A stretch of 64,000 nucleotides of DNA. Source: Saccopteryx bilineata (lineage: Eukaryota; Chordata; Mammalia; Chiroptera; Emballonuridae). The stretch spans positions 276,596,482-276,660,481 of the forward strand of contig NC_089490.1 of assembly GCF_036850765.1 (NCBI RefSeq). The letters are read 5' to 3'. Position numbers and translations under genes: made by a program. Below the pieces are notes generated by a model. The model was not told the DNA's origin. It did not search any database and saw only the letters and a list, made by a program, of their open reading frames with translations. Below, piece by piece: positions 34,818-46,360 of this stretch. Each line of letters opens with the position of its first letter. The first letter of the stretch is position 1.

Positions 34818-34923
34818 AGCATCCCCTGGTGGGCGTGTCGGGTGGATCCCGGTCGGGCGCATGCGGGAGTCTGTCTGACTGCCTCCCCGTTTCCAACTTC
34901 AGAAAAATACAAAAAAAAAAAAA
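34818..34923 (+). mobile_element. 5'-truncated Rhin-1-like SINE
   Basis: Only the 3' part is present: cccctggtgggcgtgtcggg, 'gtcgggcgcatgcgggagtc', gaaaaatac and an A tail. The tRNA-like head is missing. Confidence 0.88.
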
Positions 34924-35471
34924 TGAAGACAGACTTTCAGGGACCAAGAACATTTAACAACCTTATCCTTTAAAAAGAGTATCAAGGAGATGTCTGCTCT
35001 GTCTTTGCTTTTATTTTCTTGTCTCTTTTTTGTTGTGTTGTTTATTTATGAGGAACCACAAATATGTTATTTTTTATGGCAGTTTATTTTCTCAGTCATC
35101 ACCAGTTATTGTTGTTTTTCTCGAGTAACATGTGAGATTTAGAGCGTGAACCTTGTGAAATCGATGCTAGTGCATTTCTCTCTTTGTGTTGGCAGAGTCT
35201 GGCAGGAGTCCCCATGAGAGCTCCAGGCTCTTCTCTCCCAGTGGAGCAGGAAGGGGTTCCCTTCTCTCAGCCACTGTGTGTGGCAACACCCACCAAGTAT
35301 TGTCAGCTAGGGGTGCTCACCCACCCTTTAGTGTCGAGAAATTTTATTGAGGCTCAATCATGTACTGTCTGTGTGGCTGACTATTGGTCTCCACCCTCCT
35401 CCTGAGGTCGGGCTAACTTCTTTAGTCTCCAGTTCCTTCAGAGGTTGAGAATGGTGCTTCTTGTACCACCT

Positions 35472-35542
35472 TAATATTATATTATATTATATTATTATAT
35501 TATATTATATTATATTATATTATATTATATTATATTATATTA
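35472..35542. repeat. (ATTAT)n microsatellite
   Basis: About 70 bases of TATTA units with one phase slip. It is complementary to the ATAAT array 590 bases downstream. Confidence 0.95.
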
Positions 35543-36014
35543 ATCTTTTTCCTTCATTTGTGTTTCATGTTTAAACCCTCACTTTTTTTCTTTTTTTAAA
35601 AAATTCTTGCTATGAAACACTTCAAACAGAGAACAGTACAGAGCATAATATGGTAAACATGTTTTACACAAAACCCATATGTGTTTCACAAATATTGTCT
35701 AGTGTCATATTTACTGCAGATTATGTTTCTGTGCTCTTGGGACCATTATTGTTTGGGTATCCTATAAATAGCATCTATTTTTATTTCTTTTTTGTTTATT
35801 CAACCTGATTCTTTCTCTATATTAATATGCTTTATTTTATTTGTATTTTGATATTTTATTGATATGTATGGCTCCACTTTACCCCCTCTTATTTCATTTA
35901 CCTTACTTTTCTTTGGAGAGGAGTTCTCTTCCCTTTCTAACTTCTAAAGGATTGATGAAAATTTATTTCCCTTTACTAGTTAAAAGGAAATATATATATG
36001 GCAATCATTAAAGT

Positions 36015-36018
<4 letters not shown>

Positions 36019-36053
<35 letters not shown>
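36019..36053. repeat. (TA)n microsatellite
   Basis: An uninterrupted AT dinucleotide run of about 34 bases, abutting the MITE that follows. Confidence 0.95.
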
Positions 36054-36054
<1 letters not shown>

Positions 36055-36128
36055 TGCTTACAAAAATTAGGAGATATTTCAAAATGAGTATGAAGCAATA
36101 AACTATCCCCTAATTTTTGTGAGCAGTA
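36052..36128. mobile_element. 77-base palindromic MITE (mariner-like)
   Basis: The left arm ctgcttacaaaaattagg is the inverted repeat of the right arm cctaatttttgtgagcag, joined by a short centre. TA-rich flanks prevent exact duplication calls. A second copy in reverse orientation is at 46284-46360. Confidence 0.8.
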
Positions 36129-36180
36129 ATATAATATAATATAATATAATATAATATAATATAATATAATATAATATATA
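36128..36180. repeat. (ATAAT)n microsatellite
   Basis: About 50 bases of ATAAT units directly after the MITE. Confidence 0.95.
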
Positions 36181-36369
36181 TTTTACATATTTTAATGATT
36201 GTCCTTAAAATTTTGTCTTAATTTAATAAATTAAGTTAATCATTATGTCTCTTATATAATTATCTCTTAGCATTTTAGTTCCAGATGGTAATTATATTCA
36301 ATATTTATTTAGATTTACCCATATTGTTCACCCATTTTTTTGCTCATTAATGCTTTTTTTAAAAATTAT

Positions 36370-37090
36370 TATCTTTTATTGATATATATAATTACTCATT
36401 TTCTTATTGAGAGTCTGTGAATAGCGACATCTCTCACTTTTTGTTTGTATTAAAATAACTTAATCTCCTTTATTTCACGATTGTTCTTGAATAATAGTTT
36501 AACTGTGTATAAAGCGCTAATTTAGTTCTTATTTTCTCTTAATATTATGATGACATTATTACTTTGTAGTTAAGCTTTTGCTGTTGCTATGAAATGTCTT
36601 CTGTCAATCTTTTTACATTCCTTGTTAGTCTATCTGTCTTATCTTTCTTCTCTAGGTGCATTTCTTTTTATTTCTTTTTTTTGCTAGATTTTCACATATT
36701 GTTTTTAGATATGTATTTGTTCTTACTTACCTAAGTGATATGTGATTTTATTTTCAATCTGAGGATTCATATCTTTGTTCTGTTCTTAACAATTCTCTGC
36801 CTTCATTGCCTTACATCTTGCTTCTCCTATCTTGACTCTAATCTCCCTCCTGGAACTCTTATTGGTTGTATACAGTGCTGTTCTGTCTTTGCTCCAGGTC
36901 TTCTAGTTTTTTCTCAAAGTTTCCATTTATTTATCTCTTTGTGTTACATTCTGGTGAATTACACATCCACATTGAGTTTGTAATTTCAATGATTACTTTT
37001 TTTTAATCTAAGAAGTTTATTTGGTTCTTTTTAAAATCTGAATTTTTTTATATTCTATATTTTGCCTATAGATTTCATTTTTTCTTTTTC
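36370..37090 (-). mobile_element. Old L1 3' region, minus strand, degraded
   Basis: 'tctctcactttttgtttgta', 'ctccctcctggaactcttat', 'tttatctctttgtgttacat' and 'agaagtttatttggttcttt' follow, in order, the reverse complement of ancient L1 3' sequence. Divergence is high and the borders are approximate. Confidence 0.5.
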
Positions 37091-39189
37091 ATTATTAGCA
37101 GATTTTAGACATATTATATGAAATTAAAACTTGTTTCATTCTGTTTATATTTTATAAATACATGAGATCTACCATTTAGTCTGTTTATTGACTCTTTCAT
37201 GATCGTATGTTATGTATAATTTTAACTGTGAGTTAATCAACACCAAGGGTTTTGATCCGTGGTAATCTCATGTGTTCTGAATTGTGAAGGCATCCGTCTG
37301 ATACTGTTTTCAGTGTTTCTCTGCTAGTACCTATGGGGTTCACCAGTTTTGTTAAATTCTTAGGTTAAGGTCTGCACTAAATAGGTCATATGAATTTTAT
37401 TTATCCCTTAGCATGGAGCATAATGAGCATATCAGTTTTTAGAGATTGCTCTTTTTATATTCATGGCCCTAGACAGATAATCAACTTCCTCAAAAATTAC
37501 CATGCGGGTAGACAGAGTTTTTATATTTCTATGTCCTGGTGGGACAGCTCTTTATGACTCTTGATTTTATTCAAGGGCTCAATCCTAATTTCCCAGTAAT
37601 AAAATATTTTGGAGTATGGTTTACCTTGTGTAAACATTGAATCTTATGGTATGGTCTATCTCAGCCTCTGATTTCTCTTGAGCCATTTAGCACCAACATT
37701 TTGCTTTTCAGTACTCACTGTGTATCTCGTGTTTTCTCGTACTAGCTTATGAATGCATCTCTTTAAAAGTAATAATTTTGTTATATTCTATGAAACATTT
37801 TTCTTAGAATAATGGTGCTTCTCACTTTGGCTGATGTACTCTCGTTTTATTAAAATTTGTTGAATTATGGTTTTGTTTTGGTTTTTTATTATCTGCATCG
37901 TCATGATTTTTGAAAAAATGGGAGGAATGATTAAATGAGTAAGAAATTGAATAAGTGCACAAATAACTAGTCATAGATGAATTTGTGACCTTGAGAGGAC
38001 CAGTAAAAAAAAGAGTATTTTCTTGAAAGAGGGTCTTACCTCATCTTTATTTGGCCCATAGTTTTTACATCTGGCAGTAGTCTAGAATTTTAATAGGTGC
38101 AATTAAGTTATTAGTTGGCTCCTCTTTTTGGAGTTGTTCTCTCATTACTGTAGGCATGTTACTATAACTTTATCAGAAATATGAGCTACCTTCAAAGACC
38201 AAAACTGATTAAGCATATATATGTTTGCATTTTTTAATAGTTTTATTCATATTGTCTGCCAAACTAAGTAGAAAGATTATGTTATACTAGACATGGGCAT
38301 TTCTTAAAATAAAGATAATTTTTTTCTAATAAAATTTAGTTAAATATTGTGTGTTTTATTAGAATAATAATACTTTACTTAAGAAAAATAATAATCAAAT
38401 TATAATCTTAAATATCTTAGAACTCTTATTTCTACTTAGATTCTTTAATACTATTCATTCTATTATCTTTATAACACTCAACACTCATGAATTCCTTCCT
38501 TAATACTCATTTCAGAAGAGTTACTTTTATTTTGCTTTTATCTCCAAAAAAGAAAAAAAATAGGAGAAAGTTTAATGGTAGAATCATTTATGTCTACTGA
38601 AAGCTGACTTGGTTTCCTAACACAAATGATGGGGGGGGGGGGATGACAGGGAATAACTATTATGGAAACAGTTGACTTTGGTAAGCAACCAAATTGGTAG
38701 GTCCAAACATTGCATACCATGAAAGTAAGTTAATCCCTGTGTACCTTGATACAGTAGATTAGAATCTAAGGAAAAAGAAAAAGGAAGAAAAGAAGGAAAA
38801 GAAAAGACGCAAAGCCTCTTGTATTGACCACGTAGCTTGTATTGACATGAAGAATATACAACTTTAGATTTAGGTCATCTGAGAGTAAAGAAATGCTTCA
38901 GAGTTAGTGCTTTGAATTTAATTTAGCAGATTAGTTCCTTCCACATAGTCAAAGATCAGAGGCAAGGGATAACACTCTGTCCTCACATTCTTTGGCTCCC
39001 TCTAGCACAACACTCTTCTTTCCCTAGACTTTGCTCCTCATCTTCATTCTGTAAGATGGCTATATTCACATTCTAAGCAGTGGAATATAGAAGCAGATCC
39101 AGAAGCAGAGGAGAAAAGCATTTATAACTATCATCTCTTGGGTAAACCTCTCAGAAGCTACTTCAGGACACTACAGAGTGATAGAAAGT

Positions 39190-39520
39190 GGTGTTTTAAG
39201 TGAGGGTGATATGGGAAAGTCACACTGATTATGTAACGCTGAAGCAGAAGTCTGAATGAATTGAAATGAAAATAATGTGGTCATCTGGCAGAAGAATATT
39301 CTGTATGATGGGAGTCACAAGTGTGTTCAAGGACCAGCAAGGAGAGAGGGTGGCGGAAGGAGAGTGATCCAGGAGAGCATGCTGGAAGGTGGGATCAGAG
39401 GAGAAGTGTGAGGGGGAGGTCATGTCGGCCCTCAGAGGCTACTGGAAGAACTTGGGTTTAGTGCTGAGTGTGAGGGAAGCCCTGGAAGACTCTCAGATGG
39501 AGATATTATCTGGTTATATG
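39190..39520. repeat. Ancient mammalian interspersed repeat, family unassigned
   Basis: Wording such as 'ggaccagcaaggagagaggg', 'ggtgggatcagaggagaagt' and 'tttagtgctgagtgtgaggg' recalls an old repeat widespread in placental mammals. I could not name the family. Confidence 0.35.
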
Positions 39521-41089
39521 TCAAAGTATTATTCTTGCTGCTCCAAAGGCGGGTGGGGTGGAAATAGGAAGACCAGGTAAGACTATGGTTTGTACCAGAG
39601 TAGTAGTAAAGGTGGTAAAAAGTGGTCAAATGCTGGATATATTATAAATGATGTACACAGTTCTTGCTAATGGGGTTATAAATAGAGAAAGTTAAGTTAT
39701 GTGGAGTTTATTTTGGGGGGGAGAGTGGGGGTTGTCCTGGACAACTGGGAAAAACGGGAATACCTTTTACAGAGAGGAAGGATCCTGTAGTAGGAAAAGG
39801 TTGTAGAGTGGTGTGAAATCAAGGACTCAGTTCTGGACATCAAAGACCTATGTGTGCTCATAATATAATTCCTTTGCCCTTTACCACATCACAGGGCCCT
39901 CAGGTGGCCAGAACACCTCACAGCTACTAAATCCTAGTATCAGAAAAAGCTTCTGCAATCTGTAGTGGCAAAGAATATTTAAATGACTTTTTCCTTTTCA
40001 CCTTTTGATTCTATTCCTTTTTACCAAATATCTTTTTCATTTTGAAGTTCTTCTACCTAGTACTTCAAGAGAGAGAGAGAGACAAAGGGAGGAATTTCTT
40101 TTCTTTATTTCATGCTTATGCTTAAAAGTTTTCTTTGCTCAGTTCTCAGCATCCTTGGTAAATGCCAGGAAGTGGATGTGCACAGAGCATTAATGGGGGC
40201 TCTGAGTCACTACCTGTGTGGAAGAGAAGTGGGGGCACAGTGGGAAAGGGCCCCGACAGTCATCACACTGAATAGGGTTTCAGGGAGAGACTTGGTTATT
40301 TACCCATTGAAATGGTGTATACCTAATAGAAATGTTAAGTTTTATTTGGGAAGGGGGTGGGTTGGTGGTGTCTCTGCTGGTTTTGTCTCAGCAAATGTGC
40401 TTCCCTATCCCTGTCAGACCATCTTTAAGCAAGAAAGTGACTGGAATAAAACAGAAAGGAGAGAGGACCTGGTCCTGAATCAGCCTTTTCCATTTACTGT
40501 AACAATACACTTGATTAAAGTGCTGTTGAAAATCATCACTAAAAAATGTGATTTTTTTCTTGCCTCATGACAGGGAGGAGTCAGCTTTGCTTTTCAGTAA
40601 GTACATAAATCAGTTATGCTTGTGTGTTAAAAAGAAACAGCTTTGCAACCAGAATATTAATTAAAACTGGTTATGTTACATAAACATCATGGTACGCTTA
40701 ATGGGCCTGAACATGCTTTTGATAGAACAGACAGAATAAATGGTTATAATTAAGAGCTTTTGACCAACCCTTACTTTACCTCATGGTTTTTCTTGTTTCC
40801 TGAGGTGAGAGGTACATACACCTGAACCATAAATAGGGCCCATGTGACATAGACTAAAATACTGGACAACCTCCAGTTGAGCATGTCAGCAAGACTTTGA
40901 GCAACTCTGGGTCTGAATCTCAGATTGTGACACCATGTTGTAAATACAAGATCATATATCATCTACAAATAGATCTGTATATTTCTTTCCAGTCTGATGC
41001 CTTTATTTCAGTTCCCTGTCTAATTTCCCCAGCTAGCTCCTCTCATATAATGTTCCATAGAGGTAGCCACAGCATACATATTATATATT

Positions 41090-41950
41090 CTTAGAACATT
41101 GACCAAGCTATCACATTTATTAGGCCATAAAAGCATCTCAACAAATTGGAAAAAAATTTTATCTTTTCAATCTTTATTAACACATTTTTTAAGATTTATT
41201 TTAGTCTTTTTCATTGTTAAATTATACCCGTTTGAATAATCTTGTCAAATAAGAACTCAAAAGAGAAATTAGAAAGTGTTTATTTGTGTATCAAAATATA
41301 ATACCAAAATATGGGGAATGTACCTTAGAGCAGTCACTTAGAGAGCAATTTGTAGCTTTCTAATCCTTATATTAAAAAATGAGATGGTTAAAATAAAAAG
41401 TCTCAGTTTCCAACTTAGAAAGCCAGGAAAAGAAGAGCAAATCAAGAAGATAGATTGGAATAAGAACTAAAGAAGAAAGAAATAAGAGAATAAAATAGAA
41501 GCCAATCAATACAGAAAGTAGTAAAACCAAAAGTCGACTTTTAGAAAAAGTTTAAATATTCCTATACTATTAGCAAAACTGATCAAGAAAGAAAAGGAGA
41601 TAGTTGCAAAGAACCCTAACAATTTAAGGAATATGAGGGGATCCTCTACAGACCCTACAAGATACTAACAGAATAAATATGAAGTGTTATAAATTACTCA
41701 AGGCCAAGAAAACTTATAATTTAGATGAAATAAAAAAATTCATTAAAAATATAAGCTATCAAACCTGACATATAATGGAATAAAAAATTAAAATGAGCAT
41801 AAATTTATTAAATTTGATTTTTTAAAAATCTTGATACAAAGAAAACTTGACACCCAGGTGATTTCTATGTGAATTCTACCAAACATTGTAAGAAAATAAG
41901 ATGGAAGGAACTAGTCAAATATTAACAGATTTTATAATTTTTAATGGATA
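41090..41950 (+). mobile_element. L1 ORF2 fragment, degraded
   Basis: In-order ORF2 phrases: 'ttaggccataaaagcatctc', 'ggaaaagaagagcaaatcaa', 'ctattagcaaaactgatcaa' and 'atgtgaattctaccaaacat'. It corresponds to the segment between the endonuclease and reverse transcriptase domains. No open frame survives. Confidence 0.75.
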
Positions 41951-42689
41951 TCCATGCCCTATTCCTGGAAAGAAACTCAAAGATTAAGGCTACAAATCAA
42001 AAGCTACCCTGTACCCTCTGTGTAAGAGATCAACTGAAAATTTAAAAAGAAAGTTTGGAAGTAAAGATGGAAAATAGCTATTCTGGAAAAACAGCTTAAA
42101 GGAAAAAGAAAGCTGCAGTTATATAAATTTCTGACAATACAGAATTCAAATAAAAGACATTCTGCATGAAAAAACACCTATTATGGTACAGTCACCAAGA
42201 AAGTTTAACAATAAAAAATCTTTGTGTACTCCAGCATCTCTTTGAAGTAAATAAAGAGAAACGATTAAAATGTTCAGATATATTTTTAAAATCCTATTTG
42301 GAAATCCTAATACATGCTGACATTGACATATCAAATTGAGCCAGTAAGTCAGCCCATCAGAGACTTGACTAACTTGTTAGACCTATGAATAGATGTATTT
42401 AGAGAACATATTTTGTTTCCAGGAAAAAAAAGAAAATAAATATCATTTTCAGAAAACCATAATCCGTCATAGAAGTGAAGCATATTTATCACAGCCAAGA
42501 AGAAAAACAAATTGTCAAAGTATAAATAATAACTGCAATCTTTGATCAAATCTGTTGAAATTAGAAATAACAAGAACAGGCCAAAAATAATCTCTTTGTA
42601 GAACTTATAAATTAGACTTCTGAGTTACTCTTGTATTAAAAGGAATGGAAATTGAAATAGGCCTTTTAGAAAAGAATGACAATGAGCAG

Positions 42690-43110
42690 CTGTAAATCAA
42701 AGTGGTGGGATTTGGCTAAAGCAGTTATTATAGAAGTATTTATGTGCTCAAACCACATTTATTAGAAAATACAAAAGATTGGCAATAAGAAACAATCAAG
42801 AAAAAGAACAATATAAGTGTAAATAAAGAAGAAGGAAGGATTTTTAAAGTTAAACCAAAAACTAATAATATATTAGAAAGCATAGACTTTAATAATAAAC
42901 CAAAAAATTTGAGAAAATCAACAAACATACAAAGTTTCAAAAGTCTGATTTAAAGAAAAAAAGATAAAAATAGCATTAAGAACAAGAAGAAATTATTTCA
43001 GATATGGAGATTTTAACATTTTTGGGTGAATATTATGTAGAATATTTTACATTTGAAAATCTAAATGAAATAGAGAATTCTCTAGGAAAATGATCAAAGG
43101 TGACTTAAAA
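42690..43110 (+). mobile_element. Second L1 ORF2 fragment, degraded
   Basis: 'ctaaagcagttattatagaa', 'gagaaaatcaacaaacatac' and 'gaaaatctaaatgaaataga' cover the same ORF2 segment as the copy at 41090-41950, so it is a separate insertion in the same orientation. Confidence 0.65.
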
Positions 43111-43214
43111 GAAACCAGTAAACATGGCAGAAATGTGACACATCTACTTCTAACCCTAGGACAGGAATACAATTTCATGGACATAAATGTCAGCCACACC
43201 AGTTAATAGAAATA

Positions 43215-43400
43215 TAGCTTTAGGCTAGTCTCACAGCTGCTCTGGGTTTTAGTTTCTCTTTGGAAAAATGAGGTGATAGTATTAACTACTATCCGAGATT
43301 TTTGTGAGTGAATGAGCTGTCCATATAAAAGTCCTTAGAACAGTGCTTGGCACCTAGTAAATGCTCTAAGAATGTTAGCTTGTATCATTGTATTATCACA
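43215..43400 (+). repeat. MIR, plus strand
   Basis: 'ggttttagtttctctttgga', 'aaaatgaggtgatagtatta', 'cttagaacagtgcttggcac' and 'tagtaaatgctctaagaatg' follow the MIR core and 3' part in order. Confidence 0.85.
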
Positions 43401-44499
43401 TCATCACAGTCATTCAGTCAGATGCTTTTGGAGTTCAATAAGAGATTACTCATTTGTTATTTAAACAGTTTCAGACCTAAGAAAAGAAATAATGTTTCTG
43501 AATTTAACTTTATTAACTTTATGGCATTACATTGATATTCAAAAGGACCAGGTGAACATAGAGTCAAACAAAACCCACTGGAGCTTATTTTGTGAGAACA
43601 ATGGTAAACACAAGTCCAGCAAATCAGTTGCTGTGTCCCTCTTCAGTCCCAGGGCTAACGAGAGCCCTCCATATTTCTGAGGTGTGGACTGCCTTACAGT
43701 CCCTGCCTCCACACTGTCTGTCTAAGCAGGAGGCTCTGGGTGTGTGTGTTAGGGAGATGATGAGCCTGAGACGAGGCAGTAGCCAGGGCCTCTGTGGCCC
43801 TTGGCCAGGGTCTAAAGACTGGAGTGATATGTTAAGGAGGGATATTCTAGAAGGTAAAGAGACATACAGTGCTTACCTCTACTAGACTTTAAGCAGCCAA
43901 AAATATGAGTGATATCCTACTCAGCTTTGTATCATTACAGCCTAACATGGGCCTGGCTCAAGAAGTGAGTCAACCATTTGGTGTATTTGGTGTATAAATA
44001 TCCTCCTAGCAGAAACTTACTATTACTCATAAAATGAGAACAAATGCCATTATCCAGCCAGGTATTTGAAAGCACTGTGAATCATGTCCAGGAGATAACT
44101 CAGTGCCAAGCACATCACTGAATCAGACCAAGTATTGGTTTGAAGTCAAGTTTTTGTAGATCTTGCCTGGTGTGAAATCCTCTCTCATAATAGAGTAGGA
44201 ATCTGAGAGTGTAGGCTGTGGGGAATCTTCCCTTCATGATGCATTGAGGGTTACTCAGTTCACTGGTTACTTGCTTTGCTTCCTTCCTCACAGGGCTCAC
44301 AGCTTTGCATGTGATGGCAATTTTAGCTTGTTGCTGATTTGCATCTGCATCTCCCATTCTGTCTATAGACATTCAGGATGTTGCTACTCTTCTCAGAGTC
44401 CTCTCTCTCTTCAGTATCTCTAGCCAGTGTCATCGGCACAAGGTTCATTGTGGTCTCAGGCACACCTGACCTCTCCTTGGGTGTTCCATTTGAATTTCA

Positions 44500-44766
44500 T
44501 CTTTTTTTTTTTAATTGAGTTTACTGGGATAACATCAATTAGTAAAATTATATAGGTTTCAGGTGTACAATTCTATACTCCATCATCTGTATATTGTATT
44601 GTGTGTTCACCACCCAAAGTCAAGTCTCTGTCTATCACCATCTATGCCCCCTTTATCTTCTGCTACTTCCCCCACCCCCTTTCCTTCTTGTAATCATCAT
44701 TCTGTTGTCTGTTTCTATGAATTTCCTCTTTGATTATTCATTATGGTTTGGTTCTTTTGATACCCC
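44500..44766 (-). mobile_element. Bat-type L1 3' end, minus strand
   Basis: A T run, then 'ttactgggataacatcaatt', 'ataggtttcaggtgtacaat' and 'tgttcaccacccaaagtcaa', the reverse complement of a recent L1 3' end. It is well conserved, so younger than the other L1 pieces. Confidence 0.8.
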
Positions 44767-45472
44767 CTAAAAACCTGCTATCCTTGGATTAAATGAAGTC
44801 TTCAGAGGTTTTAAGGTTTTAATTATTTAAAGGACCTCTTAGAAATGCATACGATTATGATGAATACTTGTAACCTGTTGGTAATACAACCTGTAACTTA
44901 GTGGGCACATTTTTCACATGATCATAGAAAGCTTGTGTGTTTATTGACTTGTACAAAAGTGTAAACGCCATGACCTGTGGCACCTTAGGGAAACGTCAGG
45001 GAACATTAAGACGCATTTATGTTGAATCTGGTTCGATTGTAGTGGGAATAGTGAAGAATCAGTGTTTTCTAAGTGAACAGGATTAAGAATGGGGTATGAG
45101 GTCTTCAGGGACATCAGATGAGGCTGCAATGGTGGCAGCAGCTGCCAAAATGTCAATGTCAGGGAAGAGGGCACTAAGCTGGAAAGTGCTAAGTGCATAG
45201 GTGAGTCCTCAAAAGAAATTTTTCTTTAATAAGGAATTGTTGTACACAGGGAAATTTTAATAAGTCATAACATGGATCAGACATAACTGTGAACACACTT
45301 TTCTATGGACATACTTTTGGTTTTGTTTTACCTCCATTTTCATTTCTCAGAAAACCAGTGAGGATTGCAGTCCTCCTTTAATTAAGCCCTATTAAGCTGA
45401 AAATGATACTGATGGCTTTTCAGAATAATAGAAACTCTCGCCACACTCACCTGTTCCTTGTGTTTCCTGTAG

Positions 45473-45557
45473 AACGTCCATCCTTGGGATCTCCTTCGGA
45501 GCTGCGTTCCTCCTGCTGGCCTTTATCCTTTTCGTCTGCTTTGCTGGACAGCTGTTG
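45473..45557 (+). CDS. ADCY2: ADCY2 exon E10: transmembrane helix 8
   Basis: This exon is 85 bases, with acceptor tttcctgtag and donor gtaggt. The first base completes Lys from E9; 28 codons follow: TSILGISFGAAFLLLAFILF, then VCFAGQLL. Nearly the whole exon is a hydrophobic helix, the eighth membrane span. It ends in phase 0. A second GT directly after the donor (gtaggtac) could give a four-base extension, but that would break the frame, so the first GT is chosen. Confidence 0.95.
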
Positions 45558-46283
45558 GTAGGTACTTCAGATATGGTGCTTCTTTGAAAACTGTGCTAAG
45601 TGAATAGAAACTGACTTCTTAATTAAAACAAGGAATGTGTTGACTTATCATTTCAAGGAATGCATATCCCAGTAAAGAAACATGTGTCCTTCATGTCTGC
45701 CGCCCAGAATACAAACTGAGGCAGCTCACGCACAACCAAGACACTAATTTGAAGATTATTTGAGACGTTAGATGTCACATAATAAAATTGTAGTTGTCTA
45801 TTTGTATCTGTCAGCATTTATTATCATCTCCTCTTCATTTGCAGAGTATTTATAACTGCAACTATAAATAGACTTAAAAGGCTTTTAGTGTAGAGAGAAA
45901 TTAAAATTCAAACCAAATATATCTTTTTATCTACTTTCCAGATATAAAATCTTGGAACATGAAAATAGCAAATGTAAAAATACATATTTTTTAGTGTTTC
46001 TAATTTAAGCCAATCATTATATGCTCCTGTGGTTTAAATGCTAGTTCTGGATATAAGAAGTAAATCTATGGGTATCCTTGAGCCTAACACAGTAAGAGCA
46101 TCCTAACTAAGAAGGCCAGCAGGGGGACAGAAGTTGCAGAAGAGGTCTGATATTTCACTTTGCTCACTGGAGATGAGTTGAAGGAGGACAGGCCACTCTG
46201 AGCCAGGTTTTGACAGAGTTCATAGGCATCTTCTGGTGACACTTCTGTGATTTTTGTTAACCAAAATTTTAATGTTATAAATA

Positions 46284-46360
46284 TACTACTCACAAAAATT
46301 AGGAGATATTTTATCACTTCATACTCATTTTGAAATATCCCCTAATTTTTGTGAGCAGTG
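46284..46360. mobile_element. 77-base palindromic MITE (mariner-like)
   Basis: Arms actcacaaaaattaggagat and the complement within cccctaatttttgtgagcag. Flanked by TA at 46282-46283 and 46361-46362, the target of mariner-type elements. It is in reverse orientation relative to the copy at 36052-36128. Confidence 0.85.

Larger units (their letters stand above)
32912..45472 (+). other. ADCY2 intron 9 (E9-E10)
   Basis: This intron is 12.6 kb. It holds a SINE (34118-34518), a truncated SINE (34818-34923), ATTAT/TA/ATAAT microsatellites (35472-36180) around a MITE (36052-36128), old minus-strand L1 sequence (about 36370-37090), an ancient repeat (39190-39520), two L1 ORF2 pieces (41090-41950 and 42690-43110), a MIR (43215-43400) and a bat L1 3' end (44500-44766). 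I recognise nothing in 32920-34100, 37100-39180 or 39600-41080. Confidence 0.8.

Noticed and set aside
40112..40570. 152-codon open frame, one of the longest in the window outside repeats
   Set aside because: No domain, signal or family resemblance, composition like the surrounding intron, and it lies inside ADCY2 intron 9. A frame of this length is expected by chance in 64 kb.
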